A stretch of 64,000 nucleotides of DNA from Phormidium tanganyikae FI6-MK23 (GCA_019359175.1 JAHHHU010000015.1:78574-142573), one strand, 5' to 3'. Shown: positions 36,941 through 46,388, counted from the first letter of the stretch. The notes: generated from the sequence alone by a model not told the origin. Numbers and translations are program-made.

Positions 36941-37175
36941 AGTCGGGTGAAGGAAGTGAGATATAAACGAAATCAGTAGAAGAATTACTAGAAGAGATGC
37001 TTTATTGTGCGGTTGAGAATACTTTATTCAATGCTGCGATTGAGCTGCAATACAGCGATTTCAAGAATAGTTCAGCCTGTTTTTTGTAAGAGTTCAGGAA
37101 AGTTCAGCCCCGATCGATTGCCGCGTTGGGAAAAGTGAGTTTTAATGGAGGCGATCATCTTGCTGGTGTTCGGGA

Positions 37176-38423
37176 ATGGATGTGGAGAGTGCGATCTCGC
37201 TTGCGGATGAGCTAATCTTCAAGTCGAGCGGGAAATCGATGAATGATTTGCAGCGCATTGTGTTTCGCGGTGCGTGGCAGGGAAAAAGCTTCACGGAGAT
37301 TCATCAAGATTGCCGCGATCGCTGTGGACTGGATCATCTGATGCGAAATGTCGGCCCTGAATTATGGAAATTGCTCTCTGAAGCGACAGGAACCAAGGTA
37401 ACGAAGAATTACCTTCAAGGTGCATTCTCAAAACTCAGAACTGAATCTGTGAGCGATCAGGTGTATGTCGATCGTGTTCCCTTCGAGCAAGAATGCTACG
37501 CGGAAATTCTCAAACCGGGTGCATTAATCCGAATCCGAGCGGCTCAAGATATGGGAAAAACTTGGCTCATGGAACAGGTTCTTAGTCACGCTCGCCAAAA
37601 TGGTTATCGAACTCAAGCGTTTAACTTTGAGCTTTGTGATAGTACAGTCTTAACGGACTTGAATAAGTTCTCTCAATGGTTTTGTGCAAGTATTGCCCAT
37701 GCTATTGGCTTACCGAATCGTTTATCTGATTACTGGGTTGATATTTTCGGATGTAACTACAACAGTACTTTGTATTTCGAGAACTATTTACTTCAGCAGA
37801 TCGAGACTCCGATTGTTCTCGCACTCGATAAAGTCGATATTGTGTTTGAACATAGTGCGATCGCGACTGATTTCTGTGCGCTTCTTAGAGGCTGGAATCA
37901 ACGCGCCATGCAGGGTGACGAGATTGGCGCGATCTGGAAAAAGCTAAGATTGATCATTGTGCATTCCACCGAAGTTTACGGCAATTTGGATATCAATCAT
38001 TCCCCGATCGGCGGTGTTGGTTTGATTGTAAAACTGCCAGAATTTAATCGCGAGCAAGTGCAAGAACTATTGAATCGATATCAACTCGATTGGAAGCTCG
38101 ATCGCTTAATGAATCTCGTCGGGGGTCATCCTTATTTAATCCAACACGCAATCAAACAAAAACTATCGCTTGATCAATTGCTTCAATCTGCCGCAACCGA
38201 ATCGGGAATTTATAGCGACCATCTCCGAAGACATTGGGCACAGTTACAACAGACAGCGAATCTTGCGATCGCATTCAAACAAGTCATTTCATCGATCGAA
38301 CCCGTTCCACTTGATCCACTGCAAGCTTTTAAGCTCGAAAGTATGGGACTGGTGCATCTACAAGGAAATGCAGCGATTCCGCGCTGTGAACTTTATCGGC
38401 AATATTTTCTCGATCGACTTTAG
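37176..38423 (+). CDS. vMAP-type HTH plus AAA-like ATPase protein
   Basis: 415 aa, cytosolic. Residues 1-95 resemble the helical/HTH domain of vWA-MoxR-associated proteins (ISLADELIFKSSGK, LQRIVFRGAWQGKSFTEI, NVGPELWKLLSEATG). Residues 100-415 are an AAA-like (AAA_35 type) NTPase with Walker A AAQDMGKTW (first Gly missing) and a C-terminal GGHPYLIQHAI sensor region. The usual Walker B LDEVD reads ALDKVD, so the catalytic Glu is Lys near residue 219, which predicts binding without normal hydrolysis. Divergent from the kinase-vWA gene with a 235-nt shared promoter region. Stop overlaps the convergent oxygenase gene by 4 nt. Confidence 0.75.
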   Translation: MDVESAISLADELIFKSSGKSMNDLQRIVFRGAWQGKSFTEIHQDCRDRCGLDHLMRNVGPELWKLLSEATGTKVTKNYLQGAFSKLRTESVSDQVYVDRVPFEQECYAEILKPGALIRIRAAQDMGKTWLMEQVLSHARQNGYRTQAFNFELCDSTVLTDLNKFSQWFCASIAHAIGLPNRLSDYWVDIFGCNYNSTLYFENYLLQQIETPIVLALDKVDIVFEHSAIATDFCALLRGWNQRAMQGDEIGAIWKKLRLIIVHSTEVYGNLDINHSPIGGVGLIVKLPEFNREQVQELLNRYQLDWKLDRLMNLVGGHPYLIQHAIKQKLSLDQLLQSAATESGIYSDHLRRHWAQLQQTANLAIAFKQVISSIEPVPLDPLQAFKLESMGLVHLQGNAAIPRCELYRQYFLDRL

Positions 38424-39121
38424 CGAGTAAATTTTTTCCACTGATTTGGGGGTGGCGTTAAAAACTCGTATGCGCCTGCCGCTTTCTCTGTGGCTGTCAA
38501 TACAATATCAAAGGATAAAGACACCCGCAATTCCTCTGTTTCATTCATCGTTACTGCATGGCGCTGTTTTGCTGGAAAGATCAGTAACCGCCCCTCGACT
38601 GGTGGATAAGCAGCATAAAGCTGATTCAAATTGTTATCCGCATCCACAATATCTGTATTCTCACTCCCCAGACCCGGACAAACCTCATTCACTCGCGCAT
38701 CATTAAAGAAAAGCAAACTTCCCGGATCGTACATCTCCTCGGTTGGCACTTGGATATAGTAAACCGCACTAATGTGAGCTGTATTGTGGCAATGAGCACC
38801 GACTTCTTGTTCTGTGCGTGAAACAATGGGCCAAGCTCGTTGAATATAAAGATCGACTTTGCTCAAATCAACCCCAATGTTCTGTAAATAAGCCGCGACG
38901 TGCTGTTCGACCTGCCCTACAATCCACTGAAAAGCGGGATGAATGTGAATCTGATTGACTCCGTGAATGTCTCCAGTCCAAGCCATTTCAGGATAGTTAT
39001 GAGGTTCGACTGTCTCTCCTTCTAGCTGTAGGACTGCCTCAAGCAAGCTGTGTTGATGTGTTGGAGCATCGGGCAGATCTTCATAGTAAATCGCTAAGGG
39101 AAACCAAGTCTCGATCGGCAT
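38420..39121 (-). CDS. TIGR02466-like putative 2OG-Fe(II) oxygenase
   Basis: 233 aa, cytosolic. MPIETWFPLAIYYEDL start, a double-stranded beta-helix with GAHCHNTAHISAVYYIQVP (metal-binding His region) and GRLLIFPAKQRHAV...RVSLSFDI (second His and the 2-oxoglutarate-binding Arg), as in TIGR02466 and prolyl-hydroxylase-like proteins. Substrate unknown. Sits between two AAA-like genes and is transcribed against both. Confidence 0.8.
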   Translation of the reverse strand: MPIETWFPLAIYYEDLPDAPTHQHSLLEAVLQLEGETVEPHNYPEMAWTGDIHGVNQIHIHPAFQWIVGQVEQHVAAYLQNIGVDLSKVDLYIQRAWPIVSRTEQEVGAHCHNTAHISAVYYIQVPTEEMYDPGSLLFFNDARVNEVCPGLGSENTDIVDADNNLNQLYAAYPPVEGRLLIFPAKQRHAVTMNETEELRVSLSFDIVLTATEKAAGAYEFLTPPPNQWKKFTR

Positions 39122-39228
39122 TTGATGATTTTTTAATACTTTGTACGATCGAGTTTAACAGTTATTGCATTTGCATTATCGAGAGATAAGATAGGGAATC
39201 AGCTTCGTCGGCGATCTCCAGTAGGCAC

Positions 39229-42200
39229 ATGACACACACTTACCAAGTCGGCGGCAACTTACCGATCGATGCTCCCACTTATGTCAAACGAAACGCCGAT
39301 CGTACACTTTACGAGCATCTGAAAAACGGCAATTTTTGCTATGTGCTAAATTCTCGCCAGATGGGGAAATCGAGCTTGCGGGTTCAGACCATGCACCGAT
39401 TACAGAATGAGAATGTGGCTTGTGCAGTGATTGATTTAACCACGATCGGGATTGAGCAAATTAGTTCAGAGCAATGGTACGCCAGTTTAATTGGAAGTTT
39501 AGCCAATCGATTTAAGCTGAAGTTCGATTTAGTCGCTTGGTGGCGCGATCGACAACTTCTCACCCCAGTTCAACGCTGGAGCAACTTTCTAGAAGAGATT
39601 CTACTTGCCCAGATCCATCAACAAATTGTGATCTTTATCGATGAGATTGACAGTGTTCTCAGCCTTGCTTTTCCGATTGAAGATTTTTTTGCCTCGATTC
39701 GCGCTTGCTATAACCGTCGTGTTGAACATTCTGATTACGATCGATTAACTTTCGCATTGTTAGGAGTCGCATCGCCTTCCCATCTGATGCAAGATAAACA
39801 GCGAACTCCATTTAACATTGGATATGCGATCGAGCTTTCCGGTTTTCAATTGCCTGAAGTCGATGTTCTCGCTCAAGGATTGCCTGTTTCTGATCCAAAA
39901 GCAGTGATCAAAGAAATCCTTTACTGGACGGGCGGGCAACCTTTTTTAACTCAGAAGCTTTGTCGATTCGTTGAACAAACAGGCGATGCAAACATTGAAC
40001 GAATAGTACGATCGCGCATTCTAGAACAGTGGGAATTCCAAGACGAACCGACGCATTTGAAAACAATTCGCGATCGCTTACTCAACAAACGCACGGGTAG
40101 ACTGCTCGGACTCTATCAACGCGCACTTACAAACAATCTATTAACTGACGGCAGTTTTGATCAGCTCGAACTAAGACTTTCTGGATTAGTCGTCGAATAC
40201 CAGGGATATTTAACCGTTTACAATCCCATCTATGCCGAAGTGTTTAACCTTGATTGGGTAGAACAGATTTTAACGAGCATTTGTCCGTATGCGGCTGCGC
40301 TGAATGCTTGGATTGCATCAGGGCAGAATGAATCCTGGTTACTACGAAAACAAGCACTGCAAGAAGCGCAAACTTGGGCGATTGGGAAAAGTTTAAGCGA
40401 TCGAGATTATTGGTTCCTTGATGCCAGTCGCGAACTCGAAACCCGCGAAGTTCAGAAAGCGCTGGAAGCAGAACGACACGCGAAAGAACTTGCAGAACAA
40501 GCCAACCAAATTCTCAGTCAAGCTAGACAAAAAGCTGAAGCAGAAGAACGCAAAGCCAATCAGCGACTCGCAAGAACGCAATGGAAAGCACGTTGGGTCG
40601 CACGGATTGGCTTTGGAATGTTAGCGCTAATGTCGATCGCTGCAATTACCGTGAGCCTGGAAGCCCGCAATGTTCTCCAAAACGCCGAAATCGCCCGCCG
40701 CTCTGTTGAAGTCGAAAGCCTAAACGCTGCTTCACAACTTCGATCGATTAAAAATGATCAATTAAGTGGACTGCTAGAGAGCGTTAAAGCAGTGCAAAGC
40801 TTTTCAAAATTACCTTCTCAAGCACAATCTAAATTACTGACAGAAACCAGCAACACCTTACAACAATCAATCTATGGTATTCACGAATGGAATCGCTTAC
40901 AAGAACACCAAGATAAAGTAAACGGTGTCGCATTTAGCAATGATGGAAAACGGATCGCAACCGCAAGCGATGATGCAACCGTTAAACTTTGGACAATTGA
41001 AGGTGAATTAATCAAAACCTTATCCTGCGGGCAAGAGACGCGCTGTAGTGCATTGACAAACGTTGCATTTACCCCTGACGATCGACTTTTAGCCGCGAGT
41101 CAAAACGGCAAGATTTACATTTGGAATTCAGCAGGCGAGTTGATCAAAACACTATCAGGGCACACACAAGGAATTGAGAGCGTGACTGTTAGCGATCGCA
41201 CAATTGCTTCTGCGAGTTGGGACAATACGATTCGACTCTGGAATTCCAACGGTGACGAAATCAAAACTCCCCAAGCTTTGAGACATAAAGGCGCAGTCTA
41301 CACGGTGAGCTTTCGTTCAGATGGAAAAACTTTAGCCTCCGCAGGTGAACATGGAGACATCAAACTTTGGACATTGCAAGGCAAGTTATTGAAACAATGG
41401 AAAGCCCATGATACTCAGATTAATAGCTTAAGCTTTTCAGATGAACTATTAGCTTCAGCAAGTAGCGATGGAACAGTGAAACTCTGGCGAGACGGAACAT
41501 TAGTCAAAACATTAAGTAGCCGAAACGGACAAGTTTACAGCGCGAGTTTTAGTCCTGATGGTCAAACGATCGCAACTGCACACCAAGATGGAACTGTCAA
41601 ACTTTGGCGCGTGTCCGATGGGCGCGAAATCGATGTTTTTACAGGTCACAAAGGTGCGATTTACAGTGTGAGCTTTAGCCCTGATGGAAAAGTTCTCGCA
41701 TCATCAAGTTATGACAATAGTGTGAAGCTTTGGCGATTAGGAAATTCCTTGCGTCGAGTGCTGCGTGGACACACCGCAGAAGTGAACAGCATTAACTTTA
41801 GTCCAAATGGGCAACAGATGGTGAGCGCGAGTCAGGATGGCAGCATTAAACTATGGGATGTGAACGGGCGATTTTTAAGCACGATCGCTTCTCATCCCAA
41901 TTGGTTTCAAAGCGCAGTTTTTAGCCCTGATGGTTCGATGATCGCCACCGCAAGCCGCGATCGCACAATCAAACTCTGGAAACCCGATGGAACTCTACTA
42001 AAAACGTTCGCAAGTCACACGGGACGAGTCTACAACATTGCATTTAGTCCCGATGGTCAAACCTTGGTTTCTGCGAGTTACGACGCTTCGATCAAACTCT
42101 GGGATCTGCAAGGAACCTTGATTAGAACAATTCGGGGACATAACGGCAGGATCTACAGCGCACAATTTAGCCATGATGGAAATACGTTCGTGTCAGCAGG

Positions 42201-42726
42201 TGGAGACGAAACGGTTCGATTGTGGGATCGACAAGGGAAACAACTCCGCCAAATGAACGGACACAGCGGCAGAATTTACAACGCTGAGATCAGCCCAGAT
42301 GATCAAATGATTGTCTCTGGTGGAAATGATGGGGTGCTGAGATTTTGGGACTTTCAGGGAAAAGAAGTGATCGCTGTCAAAAGTGATGGCGGTGCAATCT
42401 ACAGCATTGCGATCAGTTCAGATAGTCAAACCTTTGCAACCGGACACCAGGACGGAACGATTCGGATCTGGGATCGCAAAGGAACTTTAATCAAAACGCT
42501 CAGAGGTCACACTGGAATTGTCGAAGGTTTGAGTTTTAGCCCCGATGCCGATCAGTTCTTAGCCTCTGCAAGCCGCGATAAGACGGTTATCCTGTGGCAG
42601 TGGCGATCGAGCCTCGATCAACTCCTCGCTCAAAGCTGCGATTGGCTCCAGAATTACTTGAAAAATAATGCGACCGTCAAAGACCGCGATCGACCTGTGT
42701 GCGAATCATCTCCAGCGACGCTTTGA
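39229..42726 (+). CDS. AAA-like / WD40-repeat membrane protein
   Basis: 1165 aa. AAA_35-type NTPase about 1-350 with an intact Walker A (NSRQMGKSSL, near 42) and Walker B (IFIDEIDSV, near 137); charged coiled coil about 395-450 (AERHAKELAEQANQILSQA); one TM near 456-477; then 14 WD40 repeats from about 560 to 1130 (for example FSPDGQTIATAHQDGTVKLW), enough for two seven-bladed propellers, probably outside the membrane if the NTPase is inside. Family members are signalling or STAND-like scaffolds. It is the intact counterpart of the AAA-like protein at 37176. A stem-loop follows 9 nt after the stop. Confidence 0.92.
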   Translation: MTHTYQVGGNLPIDAPTYVKRNADRTLYEHLKNGNFCYVLNSRQMGKSSLRVQTMHRLQNENVACAVIDLTTIGIEQISSEQWYASLIGSLANRFKLKFDLVAWWRDRQLLTPVQRWSNFLEEILLAQIHQQIVIFIDEIDSVLSLAFPIEDFFASIRACYNRRVEHSDYDRLTFALLGVASPSHLMQDKQRTPFNIGYAIELSGFQLPEVDVLAQGLPVSDPKAVIKEILYWTGGQPFLTQKLCRFVEQTGDANIERIVRSRILEQWEFQDEPTHLKTIRDRLLNKRTGRLLGLYQRALTNNLLTDGSFDQLELRLSGLVVEYQGYLTVYNPIYAEVFNLDWVEQILTSICPYAAALNAWIASGQNESWLLRKQALQEAQTWAIGKSLSDRDYWFLDASRELETREVQKALEAERHAKELAEQANQILSQARQKAEAEERKANQRLARTQWKARWVARIGFGMLALMSIAAITVSLEARNVLQNAEIARRSVEVESLNAASQLRSIKNDQLSGLLESVKAVQSFSKLPSQAQSKLLTETSNTLQQSIYGIHEWNRLQEHQDKVNGVAFSNDGKRIATASDDATVKLWTIEGELIKTLSCGQETRCSALTNVAFTPDDRLLAASQNGKIYIWNSAGELIKTLSGHTQGIESVTVSDRTIASASWDNTIRLWNSNGDEIKTPQALRHKGAVYTVSFRSDGKTLASAGEHGDIKLWTLQGKLLKQWKAHDTQINSLSFSDELLASASSDGTVKLWRDGTLVKTLSSRNGQVYSASFSPDGQTIATAHQDGTVKLWRVSDGREIDVFTGHKGAIYSVSFSPDGKVLASSSYDNSVKLWRLGNSLRRVLRGHTAEVNSINFSPNGQQMVSASQDGSIKLWDVNGRFLSTIASHPNWFQSAVFSPDGSMIATASRDRTIKLWKPDGTLLKTFASHTGRVYNIAFSPDGQTLVSASYDASIKLWDLQGTLIRTIRGHNGRIYSAQFSHDGNTFVSAGGDETVRLWDRQGKQLRQMNGHSGRIYNAEISPDDQMIVSGGNDGVLRFWDFQGKEVIAVKSDGGAIYSIAISSDSQTFATGHQDGTIRIWDRKGTLIKTLRGHTGIVEGLSFSPDADQFLASASRDKTVILWQWRSSLDQLLAQSCDWLQNYLKNNATVKDRDRPVCESSPATL

Positions 42727-42734
42727 ATGACAGC

Positions 42735-42757
42735 CTTTACCTTTAAGAAAGGTAAAG
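42735..42757 (+). terminator. Perfect 10-bp stem-loop after the WD40 gene
   Basis: CTTTACCTTT-AAG-AAAGGTAAAG, 9 nt after the stop codon. No clean T run follows, so it may protect the 3' end or terminate weakly. Confidence 0.5.
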
Positions 42758-43173
42758 AATTGGTCGTATTTGATACAGAATTTTTCTACTATTCTTTAAC
42801 TTTCTCAACTTAGTTTCTAAAGATTCCCAAATTGCATCGATCGAATTCGGGGATCAAATAAAAAACTTGCAAATGTATTCTAAAAGGACTTCCATCTTTA
42901 GGAAGAAAGACTAGAATATTGAGTGTCAAGTTTACTTCACACAACAAGCCGCCAAAGCTTACTCGAATTGCGGAAAGTTTGCAAAAAATTGAAGCGATCG
43001 CATATGTTTTGTTAAGATAAGTGAAGCAGATTCGACACACCACGATAGAAACTGGGATCGTCTCTCCAGACTCTAAATTCATCGCCCGTAATTGCTTCAT
43101 TGATCGTTGTAGACACTTCACGGACGAATCCCCCTACACAAGACCATCTCACCAGTTCGAGGAACGTTTCAGC
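42758..43173. other. Gene-free region before the Mo-nitrogenase-like gene
   Basis: About 415 nt, AT-rich on the left. Open frames crossing it look non-coding in composition. One HIP1 site is near 42993. Promoter of the next gene presumably lies in the right half; nothing else is supported. Confidence 0.4.
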
Positions 43174-43554
43174 ATGAGCTTTCAGAAACTTGGTGGCTCC
43201 GCGCAAGAGCGCGATCGTCACAACGGAATTGCAGTCTCTGGCTGGGTTTCTCACCCATTCACCGCCCACACACCTTCCCAAAACCACAACCCTAAAATTG
43301 CCCCGCTCGCCCCGCTGCGGCGCAAAATCGACAGTCTCGAAGTCCATGACTCCAAACTTGCTCACTTTCTCGCCGAACACATTCCGTCTCAGTGCCCATT
43401 TGAGCGTGATGTAACCCTATTGGGTCGCACGCTCTTTCATATTCCCCCACTTTGCAAGCTCAATCCGCTTTACGAAGAAGTCGTCGCACTTCGCTTTCGT
43501 GCATTGTGCTATTTGGCGGATGAATGCGGCGAAGATATCAGTCAGTATTGTTAA
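43174..43554 (+). CDS. Mo-dependent nitrogenase C-terminus-like protein
   Basis: 126 aa from ATG 43174, chosen because GAGGAA precedes it and because similarity only begins after this point. The conserved part APLRRKIDSLEVHDSKLAHFLAEHIP, CPFERDVTLLGR and CKLNPLYEEVVALRFRAL, CYLADECGEDISQYC fits the Mo-nitro_C family, small stand-alone cyanobacterial proteins named after a nitrogenase domain. No nif genes are present here, so a role in nitrogen fixation is not implied. A terminator follows. Confidence 0.82.
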   Translation: MSFQKLGGSAQERDRHNGIAVSGWVSHPFTAHTPSQNHNPKIAPLAPLRRKIDSLEVHDSKLAHFLAEHIPSQCPFERDVTLLGRTLFHIPPLCKLNPLYEEVVALRFRALCYLADECGEDISQYC

Positions 43555-43580
43555 AGTCATTCAGTTTAATTTTGCACAGC

Positions 43581-43605
43581 AGCGGTTGAATCAACCGCTT
43601 TTTTA
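43581..43605 (+). terminator. Rho-independent terminator
   Basis: AGCGGTTG-AAT-CAACCGCT followed by six T, 27 nt after the stop of the Mo-nitro_C-like gene. Confidence 0.88.
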
Positions 43606-43859
43606 TTGCGATCGATTTTGTCCGCAACACTTCGCCATTCATCTTTCTAAATCCTGCAACTTACTCGAAAAAACTTGGTGAAATCAAGCGATCGCACAAC
43701 CATCAACTTTCATCTCATTAGGAAGTCTCCCCATAAATTGGCGTTTAGAAATTAATGCCCAATTTGTTCAACTCTATCTAGAATGGATTTACGCGAGGAA
43801 GTCACTCAGAGAGTAGTAGCTGGGTGCTGTTGTAGTTTAAATAGAAGGCAGATTTCAGC
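43606..43859. other. Upstream region of the 43860 gene
   Basis: About 250 nt, no gene. Contains HIP1-like sites and, near the right end, a TTTAAAT-type AT-rich box that may be part of the promoter. Shine-Dalgarno is weak (AGAAGG about 13 nt upstream). Confidence 0.35.
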
Positions 43860-44624
43860 ATGGCGATCATTGCGCTTAAGGCGTGGTATTTGGAGCAGTA
43901 TGAACCCATTCGGGAACTGGAGAAACGTCCCCACGACCTGAGACTGAGCAAAAATAGTCTGTTGAAATCAGGACTGCGGGCTGACTTTCTAGAAGACAGC
44001 AGCGAAGTAAAAAAATCGACTTGGTTTCAGCGTTATCTTCTAGGCGAAATGGTCGAGTTTTATATCGAAGGCAGCGGCGGCTATGCGATTTCTAACATTG
44101 ATCTCTCTAGCCACGAAATCTATTTCTCAAAACAAGAAGTGATGGCGAACCTGGAGCCTGAGATCTTCTTTTCCTATCAAACCGAGTTTACGGATTCCGG
44201 CGATCTGCTGCGCGATGAACTCGAATCGATCGTCGATAGCCTCAATCGCCGATCGCGTCTCCCAATTACGCTTAGAGAATCGCACCGACTCAGCGAAGGA
44301 GCAATCCGCATCAATAGTTCACTGATGCGATCGATTCGGCAATGTCTTTTGTTTATCGGAGACGGAACCTCGATCGCTCAAATTGCCGATACGCCACCGC
44401 TTTTAATTCCCAGCCCGAAAGTCTGTGTTGAGACGGGGTACGCGCTGCAAAGTAAGCGATCTGAGCAAGTTTTATTGGTGCAAATGGAGCGATCGGAGAT
44501 GCCCGGACAGTTTCCGTTTGATCTGCCAAGCCAGAATCGTTTGGTGTTCAAGGATAAGACTCAACTGCGAAAACTTTTGCCCAAAGCGATCGAGTCGCAG
44601 TTACAGCGCTTCAATCTACTTTAA
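43860..44624 (+). CDS. Conserved cyanobacterial protein with possible TIR-like C-terminal domain
   Basis: 254 aa, cytosolic. N-terminal half: AWYLEQYEPIRELEKRPHDLRLSKNSLLKSGLRADFLED and FYIEGSGGYAISNIDL, EIYFSKQEVM; not a domain I can name. C-terminal half: CLLFIGDGTSIAQI...VCVETGYALQSKRSEQVLLVQME...FPFDLPSQNRLVFKDK, similar in layout to TIR-like nucleotide-binding domains, where a Glu beside GYAL is important. That resemblance is by pattern only. Single gene between a terminator and a convergent permease. Confidence 0.72.
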   Translation: MAIIALKAWYLEQYEPIRELEKRPHDLRLSKNSLLKSGLRADFLEDSSEVKKSTWFQRYLLGEMVEFYIEGSGGYAISNIDLSSHEIYFSKQEVMANLEPEIFFSYQTEFTDSGDLLRDELESIVDSLNRRSRLPITLRESHRLSEGAIRINSSLMRSIRQCLLFIGDGTSIAQIADTPPLLIPSPKVCVETGYALQSKRSEQVLLVQMERSEMPGQFPFDLPSQNRLVFKDKTQLRKLLPKAIESQLQRFNLL

Positions 44625-44717
44625 CTGTGAATTCGACAGTTTTTCGCTTGTTGGAAAAAAGGGCAGAGATCAGATTCATGCCCCCTTACTTGCCGTTTAG
44701 CTCAACTTCATTAGACA

Positions 44718-46154
44718 TTAGACATCAACGATCTCTTGTTCTACAGGCAATTCCGTTGGAGAAGTTGACGGACTTTGAGGTAGTAACCAACTCAGTAGAA
44801 TCGCGGTTAAACCTCCTGTCGAAGTCGCAGACGCAAAAACATTTTTGATGAGGTCTGGCTTACCAACAAATAGTTCCGGCACAAACGCTGCTCCCAAACC
44901 TGCCGCTAGAGAAACTGCAATAATAATTGTTGCTCGTCGATCGAGTTCTTCTTCAGAAATAATTTTAATCCCGGCAACGGCGATTGAACCAAACATCACC
45001 GTAGTTGCTCCACCTAGCACAGGTTGAGGAATGGCTTGAAAAATTCCACCTACTAAAGGCAACAGTCCCAACAGCGCTAAAATTCCTGAAATAAAGAACC
45101 CAACATAGCGGCTTCCTACGCCTGTCATTTGAATCACACCCGTATTTTGGCTAAACGTTGTGATTGGAAACGTATTGAGCATTGCGGCAAGAGACGAATT
45201 TAGACCATCCGCCAATACTCCTGCTTTGATTCGGCGGAAATAAACGCTGCCGCGAATAGGTTCACCAGACACCGAAGATGTGGCAGTTAAATCTCCGACT
45301 GACTCGATCGCAGTTAACGGAAAAAGGATCAGGAACGGAATCAATGCTGTGAATTCAAAGCTCATGCCATAGCGGAATGGCTGCGGCAAACTCGCGATGG
45401 GTAATTGACTTAACGCACTAAAATTCACCATTCCCATAAACATTGCTGCAACGTAGCCGACAGCTAGACCAACTGCGATCGCGCTCATCCGAATCATTTG
45501 ATTTTTCGAGAGCGTCAGCAAAATCACAATCAGAAAAACGGTTCCACCTAACAAAAGATTCTGAGGGTTTGCAAAGGTTTTGTTGGCGATTGCAGCACGC
45601 CCCCCTGCCATACTGATAATTCCAGTTTGAATCAAACTCAATCCGATTAGCATGACGAGCGTTCCCGATACGATCGGGGTCACAATCTTACTCAACAAAT
45701 GAAGGAAGCGACTCAAGATCACATTGACAAACGCGCCAAAAAAGCAGACCCCAAAGATTAATGCAAGCGCTTGTTGAGGAGAGCGACCGCCCTGAATCGC
45801 AGTGAGTCCCACACCCAAAATCGATCCTAAGAATGCAAAACTAGTTCCTTGTAGACTTAGCAATCCCGACCCGATCGGGCCAAACGTTTTACATTGAATA
45901 AAGGTGCAAACACCAGATGCGAACAGGGACATACTGATGATGTAACTAGTATCGGTTGGCGGGAGTCCGAGATTTGTGCAGATGATCAACGGGGGTGTCA
46001 CGATGCCGACAAATGAGGCTAGAACGTGCTGAATCGCGACGAAAATTGTTTCTATCAAAGGGGGTCGATCGTGCAGTCCGTAGATGAGTTCTGAAGGGCG
46101 TGTTGAGCGATCGTTGAGTTCTATTGGGTCAGTCGCTTGCTTTTGTTGAACCAT
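44718..46154 (-). CDS. NCS2 family nucleobase (xanthine/uracil) permease
   Basis: 478 aa inner-membrane transporter with 12-14 TM segments, importing a purine or pyrimidine base with a cation. Seen: IQHVLASFVGIVTPPLII at the first TM, the FGPIGSGLLSLQGTSFAF region and the NCS2 signature SQNTGVIQMTGVGSR. Xanthine/uric-acid type is more likely than uracil, but specificity cannot be read. No purine riboswitch is seen upstream; a CTGTATACAG palindrome at 46192-46201 may be an operator. Divergent from the RecB-like gene. Confidence 0.9.
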   Translation of the reverse strand: MVQQKQATDPIELNDRSTRPSELIYGLHDRPPLIETIFVAIQHVLASFVGIVTPPLIICTNLGLPPTDTSYIISMSLFASGVCTFIQCKTFGPIGSGLLSLQGTSFAFLGSILGVGLTAIQGGRSPQQALALIFGVCFFGAFVNVILSRFLHLLSKIVTPIVSGTLVMLIGLSLIQTGIISMAGGRAAIANKTFANPQNLLLGGTVFLIVILLTLSKNQMIRMSAIAVGLAVGYVAAMFMGMVNFSALSQLPIASLPQPFRYGMSFEFTALIPFLILFPLTAIESVGDLTATSSVSGEPIRGSVYFRRIKAGVLADGLNSSLAAMLNTFPITTFSQNTGVIQMTGVGSRYVGFFISGILALLGLLPLVGGIFQAIPQPVLGGATTVMFGSIAVAGIKIISEEELDRRATIIIAVSLAAGLGAAFVPELFVGKPDLIKNVFASATSTGGLTAILLSWLLPQSPSTSPTELPVEQEIVDV

Positions 46155-46191
46155 TTTTGTTTTTGTTGCAACCTTTATTGGTGTGCGTATT

Positions 46192-46201
46192 CTGTATACA
46201 G
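46192..46201. promoter_or_regulatory. Palindrome in the permease / nuclease intergenic region
   Basis: CTGTATACAG, a perfect 10-nt palindrome about 40 nt upstream of the permease start, in a 234-nt divergent region. Possible operator; no known regulator is assigned. Confidence 0.25.
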
Positions 46202-46388
46202 ATAATGATTAAACTCAGATTAAAACTGTTACCTAATTTACATTTAGGCTTCTATATAATCTCGGATTGTGAACGTAGATAAGATTGCTCAGTATCGTTA
46301 AGATGGTGAAACTTTCGCTTTAGAATCAGACATAGTTGATACATCTGATTGATTCCGCAGTCCGCCTAATTTTTGCTAACTTATAGGC

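Noticed and set aside
37176-42726. A restriction-modification or CRISPR defence island
   Set aside because: No methylase, endonuclease, cas gene or repeat array is present; only signalling-type NTPases are seen.
42810-43121. Minus-strand open frame upstream of the Mo-nitro_C-like gene
   Set aside because: It runs over low-complexity AT-rich DNA, has no recognisable motif or ribosome site, and overlaps the leader of a real gene.
43021-43173. 51-residue N-terminal extension of the Mo-nitro_C-like protein
   Set aside because: No hydrophobic or conserved pattern, and a better start with a ribosome site lies at 43174.
43174-43554. Evidence for nitrogen fixation
   Set aside because: The Mo-nitrogenase-C name is a family label; no nifHDK or related gene is in the window.
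46155-46388. Possible NtcA box or purine riboswitch upstream of the NCS2 permease
   Set aside because: The GTA...TAC pair has spacing 7, not 8, and the conserved purine-aptamer core cannot be found on the minus strand.
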